64,000 nt of DNA from Fen731 sp964481885 (lineage in GTDB: Bacteria; Actinomycetota; Humimicrobiia; Humimicrobiales; Humimicrobiaceae): assembly GCA_964481885.1 (NCBI GenBank), contig CAYZUS010000007.1, positions 1 to 64,000 on the forward strand. Direction: 5' to 3'. Position 1 is the stretch's first letter, and every line of letters begins with the position of its first letter. Below are positions 9,756-19,151 of the stretch, one piece after another. Below the pieces are notes generated by a model. It was not told where the DNA came from. It ran no database searches and was given only the letters and a program-made list of their open reading frames with translations. Position numbers and translations under genes: made by a program.

Positions 9756-9987
9756 TTTTTTATCCTGCTGAAGCTGCATTTCCAAGCAAACAGACACAAA
9801 AAATAATATGGCAAGGATTCAAAAAGAAAACACTGCAGTACTTTTATTAATCAGGACAACATTCAGGACTGCAACATTAAAATTTGGAAACACTCCTATT
9901 ATGCCATAAGACAATCCTTTGGTACTTCAACATTATGCCCTAGTAATAGTGCAACAAAAGCAGATCTGTATGCTTTTTTAAAAAAAC

Positions 9988-10233
9988 TTATTTAATTATA
10001 TTATCTTTTATCCTTGTAAATTTCAGTTTACCTACGTGAAGCTCCTGCATAGCTATTTCAAGGGGGTCCTCACCATAGTTTTCTATCAGCGGTGGAACTA
10101 TGCTGGTTCTTTCCATATTCTTTTTTGCAGAAAGGTAAAAACCTAATTCTCTTGCTCTTTTAGCCAGAATGATAGAAAGCGAAAACTTCCCATCCATATC
10201 TTCAACCAAATCATCTATATTATAAATTTCCAA
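9988..10233 (-). CDS. rpoZ: DNA-directed RNA polymerase omega subunit
   Basis: Small RNAP assembly subunit. The frame MEIYNIDDLVEDMDGKFSL, then ILAKRARELGFY and EIAMQELHVGKLKF matches the omega pattern of a conserved AKRAR helix and a C-terminal 'ALxEIxxGKI' helix. The start is taken as TTG 10233 because AGGAGG lies 9 nt upstream and it begins one base after the gmk stop; the longer frame to 10308 lies inside gmk. About 81 aa, normal. Actinobacteria commonly carry gmk-rpoZ next to coaBC-metK as here. Confidence 0.92.
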   Translation of the reverse strand: MEIYNIDDLVEDMDGKFSLSIILAKRARELGFYLSAKKNMERTSIVPPLIENYGEDPLEIAMQELHVGKLKFTRIKDNIIK

Positions 10234-10234
10234 T

Positions 10235-10816
10235 TTAAACTTCCTCCTTTTGCAACAGCAAAACTTGTTTGAGATTAAGCAATGCTTCATTATAATCGTT
10301 ATTAACAATAATGCAATCGTAATAACACTGGTACTTCAGTTCTTCCGCTGCCGCTTTCAGCCTTTTTTCAATGTTGTCTGATGATTCAGTATCCCTTTTT
10401 GTAAGTCTTTTCTTCAAATCCGAAATATTTGAAGTTACGATAAAAATAAGATATGCGTCACTGATTTTCTTTTTTACCTGCATTGCTCCGCAAACCTCGA
10501 TTTCGAGTATGACATTCTTTCCGAGATTTAATTTTTTTTCCACAAAATCCAGTGGGGTTCCATATTGAAAATCACAGTATTCTGCCGACTCAAGCAATTT
10601 ATCTTCTTTAACAAGGTTATCAAAATCCTGTTTGGATATAAAATTATATTTATCTCCATCGGCTTCATTTCTACGCCTTGGCCTTGTTGTAACTGATACT
10701 GATCTCTCAAAACCTTCAAGGTCCCTTAACGCATCGTCAGTAAGCGAGCTCTTGCCTACTCCTGATGGTCCGGATACAATAATCAATTTTCCTTTTTTGT
10801 TTGCCTTGGTTTCCAT
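10235..10816 (-). CDS. gmk: Guanylate kinase
   Basis: Phosphorylates GMP to GDP. P-loop IIVSGPSGVGKSSL, the GMP-binding stretch SVTTRPRRRNEADGDKYNFI and the lid SDNIEKRLKAAAEEL are all present; 193 aa is typical. The 3' end abuts rpoZ, whose ribosome-binding site is the last gmk codons. Confidence 0.97.
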   Translation of the reverse strand: METKANKKGKLIIVSGPSGVGKSSLTDDALRDLEGFERSVSVTTRPRRRNEADGDKYNFISKQDFDNLVKEDKLLESAEYCDFQYGTPLDFVEKKLNLGKNVILEIEVCGAMQVKKKISDAYLIFIVTSNISDLKKRLTKRDTESSDNIEKRLKAAAEELKYQCYYDCIIVNNDYNEALLNLKQVLLLQKEEV

Positions 10817-10938
10817 TATTAAATAATATAACTACTTAATGTAAAATGCTACTACTGTATGAAGAAGCAGGATCTTACTTTTTTTTAAAATTATAACTTT
10901 TTTCAAAATCTATTTCAGGTTTACAATTAAAACGGATG

Positions 10939-11259
10939 CTATTTCTGTAGTTTCACGTTAAAATATTCTATAAAACTGTTGTACTGTTTTTTTCCCAGAC
11001 CCCTGACCGTCTTGCAGGTGCTTATTTTTAACCTGGCAAGGATTCTTTCAGCGCTTTTTTTACCGTACCCCGGTAAAGAACTCACTAGGTCAATAAGCTT
11101 CATGTTTGCAATATACTTTTCATATATATCTTCGTTTGACAAAACTTTTTCAATATTTGTCCTGCCTGATTTAATATCTGCTTTAATAACCGATCGCATA
11201 TTCCTTACATGACGGGCATTTGCGATATCATACAAAGGAACAGGATTATTTTTTTGCAT
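10939..11259 (-). CDS. mihF: Actinobacterial integration host factor (mIHF)
   Basis: Nucleoid-associated DNA-binding protein of the mIHF family, which lies upstream of gmk in actinobacteria exactly as here. The C-terminal helix-two-turn-helix shows LVSSLPGYGKKSAERILARL (family: LPGVGKVRA), followed by the basic tail VRGLGKKQYNSFIEYF. 106 aa is the usual size. This is the best single phylum marker in the window. ATG 11259. The 225 bp between it and pyrE hold no recognisable feature. Confidence 0.93.
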   Translation of the reverse strand: MQKNNPVPLYDIANARHVRNMRSVIKADIKSGRTNIEKVLSNEDIYEKYIANMKLIDLVSSLPGYGKKSAERILARLKISTCKTVRGLGKKQYNSFIEYFNVKLQK

Positions 11260-11484
11260 ATTAACATACCTTTTAAGTCAATCTAACCAGGTCAAACTTA
11301 ATCTGTTATTGACTTTTTTATAGACAAATGACTCAGTTTTAATGAATTTTCAGTAATAATTTAATCTAAAATCTATTAATTTAGTTAACTCAGACAGTTT
11401 GACTCAGAAGCTGACAATGCCTCAAAAGATCGAGACAATTTACTTGGATCTACCTCTCATAAAGTCCTGTGAAGGCCCTGCAAC

Positions 11485-12084
11485 TTACTGTTTTCTGCTT
11501 CCCGGATAGTATATTTCAATCCCACTTTTGCACAACGGACAATTTTCCGGATCAAATTTTTCAACATTCAGCTTGATAAGATGATTAAAGGGGTAATCAA
11601 ACCTTACATTTTCTGACCTGTCAACAATGCATATTATACCCCTGATTTCAACGCCGGCATTTTTGCATATTTCTATTACCTCAAAGACTGAGCCCCCTGT
11701 TGTTATGACGTCCTCAGCAATCAGTACTTTTTCGCCAGGTTTTAATTCAAAGCCACGCCTTAGCTGCATCTTTTCGTCTTTTCTTTCAGTAAATATCATT
11801 TTTTTTGAAAGCTTTAATGCCAGCATATAGCCAAATAAAATTCCCCCCATGGCGGGTGATATCACGGTATCTATATTGTCAGGATTAAGGATATCAGAAA
11901 ACTCATTTACTGCAGAGTCAACCAGCTCATATGTTCTGGCAGGATACTGGAGAAGTTTCGCACACTGCAGATAAAATTTGCTGTGAAAACCGCTTGTAAG
12001 TTTAAAGTGGCCCTCCATTACTGCGTCCGTCTGTTTTAAAACAGACATTACATCAATGCTTTTTAACTGGTCTGTTATTTCCAT
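11485..12084 (-). CDS. pyrE: Orotate phosphoribosyltransferase
   Basis: Converts orotate and PRPP to OMP. The PRPP-binding motif VLIAEDVITTGGS is intact, with FTERKDEKMQLRRGFEL upstream. The C-terminal extension with CPLCKSG and YYPGSRK is characteristic of one PyrE subgroup. It is the last pyr gene of the operon and lies 2 bp after the pyrF stop. Confidence 0.96.
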   Translation of the reverse strand: MEITDQLKSIDVMSVLKQTDAVMEGHFKLTSGFHSKFYLQCAKLLQYPARTYELVDSAVNEFSDILNPDNIDTVISPAMGGILFGYMLALKLSKKMIFTERKDEKMQLRRGFELKPGEKVLIAEDVITTGGSVFEVIEICKNAGVEIRGIICIVDRSENVRFDYPFNHLIKLNVEKFDPENCPLCKSGIEIYYPGSRKQ

Positions 12085-12086
12085 AA

Positions 12087-12839
12087 TTAAAGCAAAGCCC
12101 TTTCCATGTCTTCAAGAATTGTTTTTATTGTTTCAACTGTATTTTTTTTGTCTGTTACTGATCTTCCAACTATAATAAAATCAGCTCCATTTTTTACTGC
12201 CGCATAAGGAGTGCTTATTCTCTTCTGGTCACCTGCGGAATCATTTTCGAGCCTTATTCCGGGGGTTGCAATATAAAAGTTATCCCCAAAATTCTCCCTT
12301 ATCTTTGCGACCTCATTGGGTGAACATATTATTCCATCTATGCCGCTGTCGATTGCCTGTCCTGCAAGACCAATCACTGAGTTCAAATAATCTCCTTTAA
12401 AACCCATGGCCTCAAGGTCTTTATTGTCAAGACTTGTAAGTATTGTAACCCCAAAAATAAGGGGTGGAAAAATATTTAGTTTCGCAGCATGCATAACAGC
12501 TTTTTCTTTGGCATCCTTTATCATCCTTGCGCCACCAAGAGTATGTATGGTAACTTTGTCGACCCCAAGACCGGTAATTGCAGATATTGCCTGGCTCACT
12601 GTATTGGGGATATCCATAAGTTTTGAATCAAGCATGACTTTATATCCAAAGCTTTTTGCTGTATCTATTATATTAAGGCCGCAGCTGTAAATAAGCTCGA
12701 GGCCAAGTTTGAGCGTTGTCACATTGTTATCTATTCTATGGCAGAGAGAAATAAGCTCTTCCTCTGAGCTCACATCAACACTAATAATCAGCCTGTCCTT
12801 TGGAATTAGCATTTCCTTTTTTATAATGTTTTCCGTCAT
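12087..12839 (-). CDS. pyrF: Orotidine 5'-phosphate decarboxylase
   Basis: Decarboxylates OMP to UMP. The catalytic array is seen as TLKLGLEL (Lys) and LDSKLMDIPNTV (Asp-x-Lys-xx-Asp), with the phosphate-binding end IIVGRSVTD. 250 aa is within the family range. ATG 12839 preceded by AGGAG. Co-transcribed with pyrD (14 bp apart) and pyrE. Confidence 0.96.
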   Translation of the reverse strand: MTENIIKKEMLIPKDRLIISVDVSSEEELISLCHRIDNNVTTLKLGLELIYSCGLNIIDTAKSFGYKVMLDSKLMDIPNTVSQAISAITGLGVDKVTIHTLGGARMIKDAKEKAVMHAAKLNIFPPLIFGVTILTSLDNKDLEAMGFKGDYLNSVIGLAGQAIDSGIDGIICSPNEVAKIRENFGDNFYIATPGIRLENDSAGDQKRISTPYAAVKNGADFIIVGRSVTDKKNTVETIKTILEDMERALL

Positions 12840-12853
12840 TATTTTAAAACTCC

Positions 12854-13786
12854 TTATAACGATTTTCCGATAATATTATTTACTCTGCTGATGTTTTTTG
12901 AAATTAAATACTCATTAATGCCGGCAATTATTTTCTCACCGGCATCAGGTTGTGAGAAATTAACTGTACCTATCCCTACGGCACTTGCCCCGGCTATGAG
13001 AAACTCAATTGCGTCCTGCCAGGAATAAATACCACCCATCCCTATAATGGGGATTATTTTTTCTTTTGCCAGCTGATATACCTGCAGAAGGGCCACCGGT
13101 TTTATTGCAGGGCCCGACAGCCCACCGACAATATTTGCAAGCATCGGTTTATAAGTATTTATATCAAATGCGGTCCCGGTTAAAGTATTAATGACGGATA
13201 CAGCTTCAGCTCCACCCTTTTTTGCCTGAATAGCGCAGGCCGTTACCGGACCAAAATTAGGGCTGAGTTTGGCAATAAGCGGTATATCTATTATCGATTT
13301 GATTTCTGAAGTTATCGTCCTTATATTTTCCGGAACTCCGCAAAATGCCATGCCCCCGGTGCTGACATTAGGACATGAATAATTGAGCTCAACAGCTTTA
13401 AGGTGTTTTATAACTGGCTTTATCTTTAAAGCTATTTTCACAAATTCTTCGGAACTTTCCCCGAAAATGCTTAAGATTATTTCTGCGCCCAGATTTTTAA
13501 TTTCTTCAAGCTGTTTTTCAATAAAGAAATCTATGCCTTCATTTTGAAGTCCTATGCTGTTTAACATTCCACTGGCAGTCTCCCAAATTCTGGGGGATGG
13601 ATTGCCTAATTTTTTTTTAAGGGAAAAGCTCTTGGTCGTCACTGCCCCGAGCTTTGAAATATCTAAAAATCTATTGTACTCCAAACCACCTGCGAATGTA
13701 CCTGAACATGAGATGACCGGATTTTTTAAAAAGATGCTGCCAAGCTTTACGGACTGGTCCGTTTCGTATATATTAATATCAGTCAA
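12854..13786 (-). CDS. pyrD: Dihydroorotate dehydrogenase, class 1B catalytic subunit
   Basis: FMN flavoprotein oxidising dihydroorotate to orotate, working with PyrK so that electrons go to NAD+. It has the FMN/substrate motifs VELNYSCPNV (active-site Cys), PLIAKLSPN, GGLSGPAIKP and GMGGIYSW. The start is TTG 13786, preceded by an unusually complete GGAGGTGATC within the end of pyrK, so coupling to pyrK is tight (8-nt overlap). The adjacent pyrK confirms class 1B. Confidence 0.96.
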   Translation of the reverse strand: MTDINIYETDQSVKLGSIFLKNPVISCSGTFAGGLEYNRFLDISKLGAVTTKSFSLKKKLGNPSPRIWETASGMLNSIGLQNEGIDFFIEKQLEEIKNLGAEIILSIFGESSEEFVKIALKIKPVIKHLKAVELNYSCPNVSTGGMAFCGVPENIRTITSEIKSIIDIPLIAKLSPNFGPVTACAIQAKKGGAEAVSVINTLTGTAFDINTYKPMLANIVGGLSGPAIKPVALLQVYQLAKEKIIPIIGMGGIYSWQDAIEFLIAGASAVGIGTVNFSQPDAGEKIIAGINEYLISKNISRVNNIIGKSL

Positions 13787-14576
13787 AGATCACCTCCATA
13801 AGATTAAATATCGGGCCATCGCTGCAGACTTTTTTATTTTCAAAACCACCTTTGGCTTTTTTGATTTTTACGATGCATCCCATGCAAGCCCCAATGCCGC
13901 AAGCCATTCTTTCTTCCATGAGAGCATCTGCTGATACATCCGGAAAATCTTTAAGAATACCCTGGATATTTTTTAGCATCTCTTTTGGTCCGCAGACGAC
14001 AAGCTTGTACCCTTTGTAAAGATGCAGGTTTTCTTTCAGGTAAATTGAAGGCAGGCCTTTCTGTCCAAAAGATCCGTTTTCAGTAAAAACCTTATAGTTT
14101 CTGACAATTTTTATTAAATCCCTTTCCCATATAAAAAAAGTATCATCTTTAAAACCGGCAAGAAAAAAAACATTCCTTCCGGCTTCCACCAACTCTTTTG
14201 CAATGAGGCATAAGGGAGCAACTCCAATCCCTCCGCCTAAAAGCAGATAATTTTTTATTTCTTCTTCAGCTTTAAAACCAACACCCAGGGGTCCCATAAA
14301 ATCAAGCATGTTTCCCTTGACAAGTCTGGCCAGAAATTCGGTGCCCTTTCCTTTTACCAGATAAAGAATGGAAAAAACATTGAATTTTTTATCTATTTCA
14401 TAAATAGAAAACGGCCTTCTGAGCAGTGGGTCAAGGGCTCCGTCAAAGGCACATTTAACATTTATAAATTGTCCGGGCAGGCAGTTCCTGCAGATATAAG
14501 GTGAAAATACCTCCAGTTTATAAAGATTTTCACCATATTTTTTATTGGAAAGTATTTCTCCACTCAGTAATTTCAT
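13779..14576 (-). CDS. pyrK: Dihydroorotate dehydrogenase electron transfer subunit
   Basis: FAD and [2Fe-2S] protein passing electrons from PyrD to NAD+. The FAD site is RRPFSIYEID, the NAD-binding region LLGGGIGVAPLCLIA, and the cluster ligands are the cysteines of ERMACGIGACMGCIVK plus the later VCSDGPIF. 265 aa. ATG 14576, one base after the carB stop. Confidence 0.96.
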   Translation of the reverse strand: MKLLSGEILSNKKYGENLYKLEVFSPYICRNCLPGQFINVKCAFDGALDPLLRRPFSIYEIDKKFNVFSILYLVKGKGTEFLARLVKGNMLDFMGPLGVGFKAEEEIKNYLLLGGGIGVAPLCLIAKELVEAGRNVFFLAGFKDDTFFIWERDLIKIVRNYKVFTENGSFGQKGLPSIYLKENLHLYKGYKLVVCGPKEMLKNIQGILKDFPDVSADALMEERMACGIGACMGCIVKIKKAKGGFENKKVCSDGPIFNLMEVIFD

Positions 14577-14577
14577 T

Positions 14578-17500
14578 TTAATAATCCTGTATGCTTTTTA
14601 TGTCAATTTTTGTATTTGTTTTAAGTGCCCTTATACCCTGCACAATAGCCGAAGCTGCAGAAATGGTTGTGATGGACGGAATATTCTGCATGACCGCGGC
14701 GGTCCTTAAATAATAGCCGTCACTTCTTGCATTACTGCCTTCAGGGGTATTTATAATAAGGTTTATCTCCCCGTTTTTCATCATATCCAGGACATTGGGC
14801 CTGCCCTCTGAAATCTTTAAAACCGACTGGCATTTGATGTTATTTTTTTCAAGTACATCAGCGGTCCCCTTGGTTGCAATTAACCCAAACCCAAGCTCAT
14901 GAAGATCACTTGCTATCTTTATGATGCTTTTTTTATCTTTATTGTTGACACTGAGAAATACTGTCCCGCTTACAGGCAGAATCATATTTGTCGCAATCTG
15001 TGATTTTGCAAAGGCAATACCAAAATCCTTGTCTATGCCCATCACTTCGCCCGTTGACTTCATTTCAGGACCAAGAATCGTATCAAAGCCTGGAAATCTG
15101 TTAAACGGCAGCACTGCCTCTTTTATGCTGAAATAATCAAGCCCAAGGCAGTCAACCCGTTTGAAATCAAGGTCTTTTAATTTTTTACCTGTCATAACTC
15201 TTGCAGCGACTTTTGCAAGAGGAACTTTGATTGACTTACTGACAAAAGGCACAGTTCTTGAAGCCCTTGGATTTGCCTCCAGTACATATACTGTTGAATT
15301 CTTAATGGCAAACTGTATATTCATGAGACCTACAACTTTGAGCGCTTTTGCAATCTTAAATGTATATTCCTTGATATCTTCTATTACTTTCTTCCTGAGC
15401 GTAAACGGCGGGATGACACATGCACTGTCACCAGAGTGGATACCGGCTTCTTCGATATGCTCCATTATACCGCCGATAAATATTTCATCTCCATCATATA
15501 TTGCATCCACATCGACTTCAATTGCATCTTCAAGAAACTTGTCTACGAGAATAGGCTTGTCCGGCGAAACCAGCCACGCCAGGTTTATAAAATTAGTCAG
15601 GCTTTCTTCAGAATATACAATGTTCATGGCCCTGCCTCCAAGAACATAGGATGGTCTGACAAGTACAGGATATCCGATTTCTTTTGCAACAATTATTGCT
15701 TCGCCGGCAGTCATGGCCGTACCGTTTTGAGGCTGCGGTATACCCAGTTCATTTAACAGGCTGCCAAACCTTTTCCTGTCCTCTGCCAAATCGATACTGT
15801 CAGGAGAAGTTCCCAGAATATTTACCCCTGCTTCGTGAAGGCGCATGGCAAGCTTTAGAGGTGTCTGGCCACCAAACTGCACTATAACTCCTTCGGGTTT
15901 CTCGGCTTCAATGATATTTAAGACATCTTCAAATGTGAGAGGTTCAAAATACAGCCTGTCAGAGGTGTCGTAATCAGTGCTGACTGTTTCCGGGTTGCAG
16001 TTTACCATTATTGTCTCATACCCGTCTTCATGCAGAGCAAAAGAGGCATGTACACAGCAGTAGTCAAACTCGATGCCCTGGCCTATCCTGTTTGGCCCGC
16101 TTCCCAAAATCGCTATCTTTTTTTTGTCAGTGGGTCTTATTTCACTCTCGGTCTCATATGTTGAATAATAGTAAGGAGTGTAGGCTTCAAATTCTGCGGC
16201 ACAGGTATCTACAGTCTTATAAACTGGCTGGACCTTTAATTTCCTTCGCAGGCTTCTTACAGCGTCTTCTGTACTTTTGCAGAGATAAGACAGCTGTTTG
16301 TCAGAATACCCCATCCTTTTTGCTTCAAAAAGCTTTTCTGCCGTTAGTTCATCAATTCTGCAGCCGGAAAAGCTTTTCTCGTATTCCACAAGCTGTTTTA
16401 TATTATTTAAAAACCACGGGTCAATTTTTGTGTGATTATGTATTTCTTCGATGCTCATGCCAATCTCAAAAGCATATTTTATATAAAAAATCCTGTCCTG
16501 ATTGGGGACAGTAAGGTTAGTTGAAACAAGCTCATTTTTTAAACCTGCAAAACCATCGCTTCCAAGGCCATACCTGTCAATCTCAAGCGAACGTATGGCT
16601 TTCTGGAGAGCTTCCTTAAATGTCCTGCCGATAGCCATTGCCTCTCCTACAGACTTCATTCGTGTAGTAAGGCTTAAATCCGTACCGGGGAATTTTTCAA
16701 AGGCCCATCTTGGAAACTTCACCACGACATAATCAATGGATGGCTCAAAACAGGCCGGGGTCTTTTTGGTGATATCGTTTGGTATCTCGTCAAGCGTATA
16801 CCCAATGGCAAGCTTGGTGGCAATTTTTGCAATCGGAAAACCGGTGGCTTTTGAAGCAAGAGCACTGCTTCTTGAAACCCTCGGATTCATTTCGATTACT
16901 ACCATTTTCCCGTTTGCCGGATTTACTGCAAACTGGATATTGGAACCGCCGGTTTCCACCCCTATTTCCCTTATTATCGCAATTGATGCCTGCCTCATCT
17001 CCTGATATTCCCTGTCGGTTAAGGTCTGTGCAGGCGCTACCGTAATACTGTCGCCGGTATGAACGCCCATCGGGTCAAAATTCTCAATGGAGCATACAAT
17101 AACCACATTATCATTTTTGTCCCTCATCACCTCAAGCTCATATTCTTTCCAGCCCGCAACAGATTTTTCTATAAGCACCTGTGATACAGGAGAGAAATCA
17201 AGTCCCATAGACACAATTTCTATAAATTCCTCTTTGTTAAAAGCAACTCCTCCGCCTATTCCGCCAAGAGTAAAACTTGGCCTTACAACCAGGGGGAACT
17301 TTAAGTCATTGCTTATGTCAAGGGCCATTTTCAAGCTGTTTGCATACCCGCTCGGAGGAACCTCCAGGTTAATATTTTTCATTGCCTGCTTGAATTCTTC
17401 CCTGTCTTCGGCTTTCTGTATTACATCCACACTTGCCCCGATAAGCTCAACCCCGTATTTTTCAAGCACATTTAATTTGGAAAGAGCCATTGCAATGTTT

Positions 17501-17787
17501 AAACCAGTCTGTCCTCCGAGAGTAGGCAGGATCGCATCGGGCCTTTCCTTTTTTATCACTTTGGTAACAAACTCCGGAGTCAGAGGTTCAATATATGTCT
17601 TGTCTGCAAACTCCGGGTCCGTCATTATTGTTGCAGGATTTGAATTTATCAGGACAACTTCAATACCTTCATCCTTTAAAACCTTGCATGCCTGGGTTCC
17701 CGAATAGTCAAATTCACAGGCCTGGCCGATGACTATCGGTCCCGAGCCGATTATAAGTATCTTTTTTAAATCTTTTCTTCTGGGCAT
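14578..17787 (-). CDS. carB: Carbamoyl-phosphate synthase large chain
   Basis: Makes carbamoyl phosphate from glutamine-derived ammonia, bicarbonate and two ATP. It has two ATP-grasp halves, each opening with a nucleotide-binding signature (ILIIGSGPIVIGQACEFDYS; AILGSGPNRIGQGIEFDYC), and a C-terminal allosteric MGS-like domain (KGTADVLEKNNIKCQSVLKI). 1069 aa is the standard length and no key segment is missing. It serves both pyrimidine and arginine synthesis and sits 5 bp after carA. Confidence 0.98.
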   Translation of the reverse strand: MPRRKDLKKILIIGSGPIVIGQACEFDYSGTQACKVLKDEGIEVVLINSNPATIMTDPEFADKTYIEPLTPEFVTKVIKKERPDAILPTLGGQTGLNIAMALSKLNVLEKYGVELIGASVDVIQKAEDREEFKQAMKNINLEVPPSGYANSLKMALDISNDLKFPLVVRPSFTLGGIGGGVAFNKEEFIEIVSMGLDFSPVSQVLIEKSVAGWKEYELEVMRDKNDNVVIVCSIENFDPMGVHTGDSITVAPAQTLTDREYQEMRQASIAIIREIGVETGGSNIQFAVNPANGKMVVIEMNPRVSRSSALASKATGFPIAKIATKLAIGYTLDEIPNDITKKTPACFEPSIDYVVVKFPRWAFEKFPGTDLSLTTRMKSVGEAMAIGRTFKEALQKAIRSLEIDRYGLGSDGFAGLKNELVSTNLTVPNQDRIFYIKYAFEIGMSIEEIHNHTKIDPWFLNNIKQLVEYEKSFSGCRIDELTAEKLFEAKRMGYSDKQLSYLCKSTEDAVRSLRRKLKVQPVYKTVDTCAAEFEAYTPYYYSTYETESEIRPTDKKKIAILGSGPNRIGQGIEFDYCCVHASFALHEDGYETIMVNCNPETVSTDYDTSDRLYFEPLTFEDVLNIIEAEKPEGVIVQFGGQTPLKLAMRLHEAGVNILGTSPDSIDLAEDRKRFGSLLNELGIPQPQNGTAMTAGEAIIVAKEIGYPVLVRPSYVLGGRAMNIVYSEESLTNFINLAWLVSPDKPILVDKFLEDAIEVDVDAIYDGDEIFIGGIMEHIEEAGIHSGDSACVIPPFTLRKKVIEDIKEYTFKIAKALKVVGLMNIQFAIKNSTVYVLEANPRASRTVPFVSKSIKVPLAKVAARVMTGKKLKDLDFKRVDCLGLDYFSIKEAVLPFNRFPGFDTILGPEMKSTGEVMGIDKDFGIAFAKSQIATNMILPVSGTVFLSVNNKDKKSIIKIASDLHELGFGLIATKGTADVLEKNNIKCQSVLKISEGRPNVLDMMKNGEINLIINTPEGSNARSDGYYLRTAAVMQNIPSITTISAASAIVQGIRALKTNTKIDIKSIQDY

Positions 17788-17792
17788 TTAAA

Positions 17793-19007
17793 TTAACAAC
17801 CTGCCGCTTTCTTAAATTTTTCTATATATTGCCTGAAATTTTTAAATATATATCTTGAATCATATGGACCCGGGGCCGCTTCGGGGTGATGCTGGACGCT
17901 GTATGCAAATATCTCAGGATATTCCAGGCCTTCTATTGTATTATCATTTAAATTCATGTGAGTTACCCTAAAAGAAGATTTTTTTATTGACTTTAAAGAA
18001 TCTGTGTCTACGGAAAATCCGTGGTTTTGTGTTGTAATTTCGACCCGGCCATTATCCAGATTCTTGACCGGCTGGTTCCCGCCATGATGTCCAAACTTTA
18101 ATTTATACGTTTTTGCTCCAAGTGCCAGTGCCATTAGCTGGTGCCCGAGGCATATCCCGAATACAGGTATTCGGCCGAGCATTTCAGATATTGTTTTTAT
18201 TGCATATCCGACTGCGGCAGGATCACCTGGTCCGTTTGACAAAAAAACTCCATCCGGTTTGAGTTCCAGTATCTTTTTTATATCTGTCGTGGCTGGCAAA
18301 ACATGGAGCTTAAAACCTGCACCGTCAAGGCATCTTAAAATATTAAATTTTATGCCAAAATCAAGCACTGCAATTTTATAGTCAGTTCCTATGTGATTAG
18401 AATTACCGTATGCGTTGTTTTCAGGACCGCCAGCAGAATCACTGCTTTGTGCATGGTCAGTGTCACTGAAAGCAGCATTGGCTTGCATATGTGCAGCGCC
18501 ACCCTTATATATATAGCCGCTTTTGCAGGTTACGAATTTTACAAGATCGCTTCCAGCCATGTCCGGGTGATTTTTAAGTTTTGCGCTGAGCTTTTTAACA
18601 TCACCGGTTTCTGTAGAAATAATGCCTTTCATGGCTCCGGATATCCTTATCAGTTTGGTAAGCATTCTCGTGTCAATCTCTGAGATGCCGGTAATACTGT
18701 TTTTCTTTAGATAAGCGCTTATGCTTGTCTTGGCCCTATAGTTACTGTAGTTTTCAAAGAATTCTCTTACAATAAACCCTGAAACATGCACTTTGGAGGA
18801 TTCGACGTCTTCATCATTTACACCATAATTGCCTATCTGGGGATATGTCATCGTCACTATCTGCCCGTAGTATGAAGGGTCAGTAAGGATTTCCTGATAG
18901 CCGGTCATGCCTGTGTTAAACACAACTTCCCCCACTGCTTCACCTTCGGCTCCAAAACCAATGCCCCGAAACAGCGTTCCATTTTCCAATAATAAGACTG
19001 CTTTCAA
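17793..19007 (-). CDS. carA: Carbamoyl-phosphate synthase small chain
   Basis: Glutaminase subunit supplying ammonia to CarB. The N-terminal domain has the usual GEVVFNTGMTGYQEILTDPS; the class I amidotransferase domain has the nucleophilic Cys in FGICLGHQLMALALGA and the His/Glu in SVQHHPEAAPGP. Start is TTG 19007 with AAAGGAAA upstream. Odd feature: about 40 extra residues (~166-208; Ser/Asp/Asn/Ala-rich, HAQSSDSAGGPENNAYGNSN) replace the short linker between the domains. Confidence 0.97.
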   Translation of the reverse strand: MKAVLLLENGTLFRGIGFGAEGEAVGEVVFNTGMTGYQEILTDPSYYGQIVTMTYPQIGNYGVNDEDVESSKVHVSGFIVREFFENYSNYRAKTSISAYLKKNSITGISEIDTRMLTKLIRISGAMKGIISTETGDVKKLSAKLKNHPDMAGSDLVKFVTCKSGYIYKGGAAHMQANAAFSDTDHAQSSDSAGGPENNAYGNSNHIGTDYKIAVLDFGIKFNILRCLDGAGFKLHVLPATTDIKKILELKPDGVFLSNGPGDPAAVGYAIKTISEMLGRIPVFGICLGHQLMALALGAKTYKLKFGHHGGNQPVKNLDNGRVEITTQNHGFSVDTDSLKSIKKSSFRVTHMNLNDNTIEGLEYPEIFAYSVQHHPEAAPGPYDSRYIFKNFRQYIEKFKKAAGC

Positions 19008-19151
19008 TTAAGTTTCCTTTTATGTTTTACTATGTTGCATTGTTTAATATTATATTCAAAAATTTAAATTCTTATTTTAAAAACCCAGTGCTTTTACAAA
19101 TGCGATCTTATAAATCCAATAAAAAAATAGATTTATACTTATTTTCTCAAA

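Noticed and set aside
19008..19151. Separate carA promoter
   Set aside because: A TATAAT is present but no -35 at proper spacing; co-transcription from the pyr leader explains the layout.
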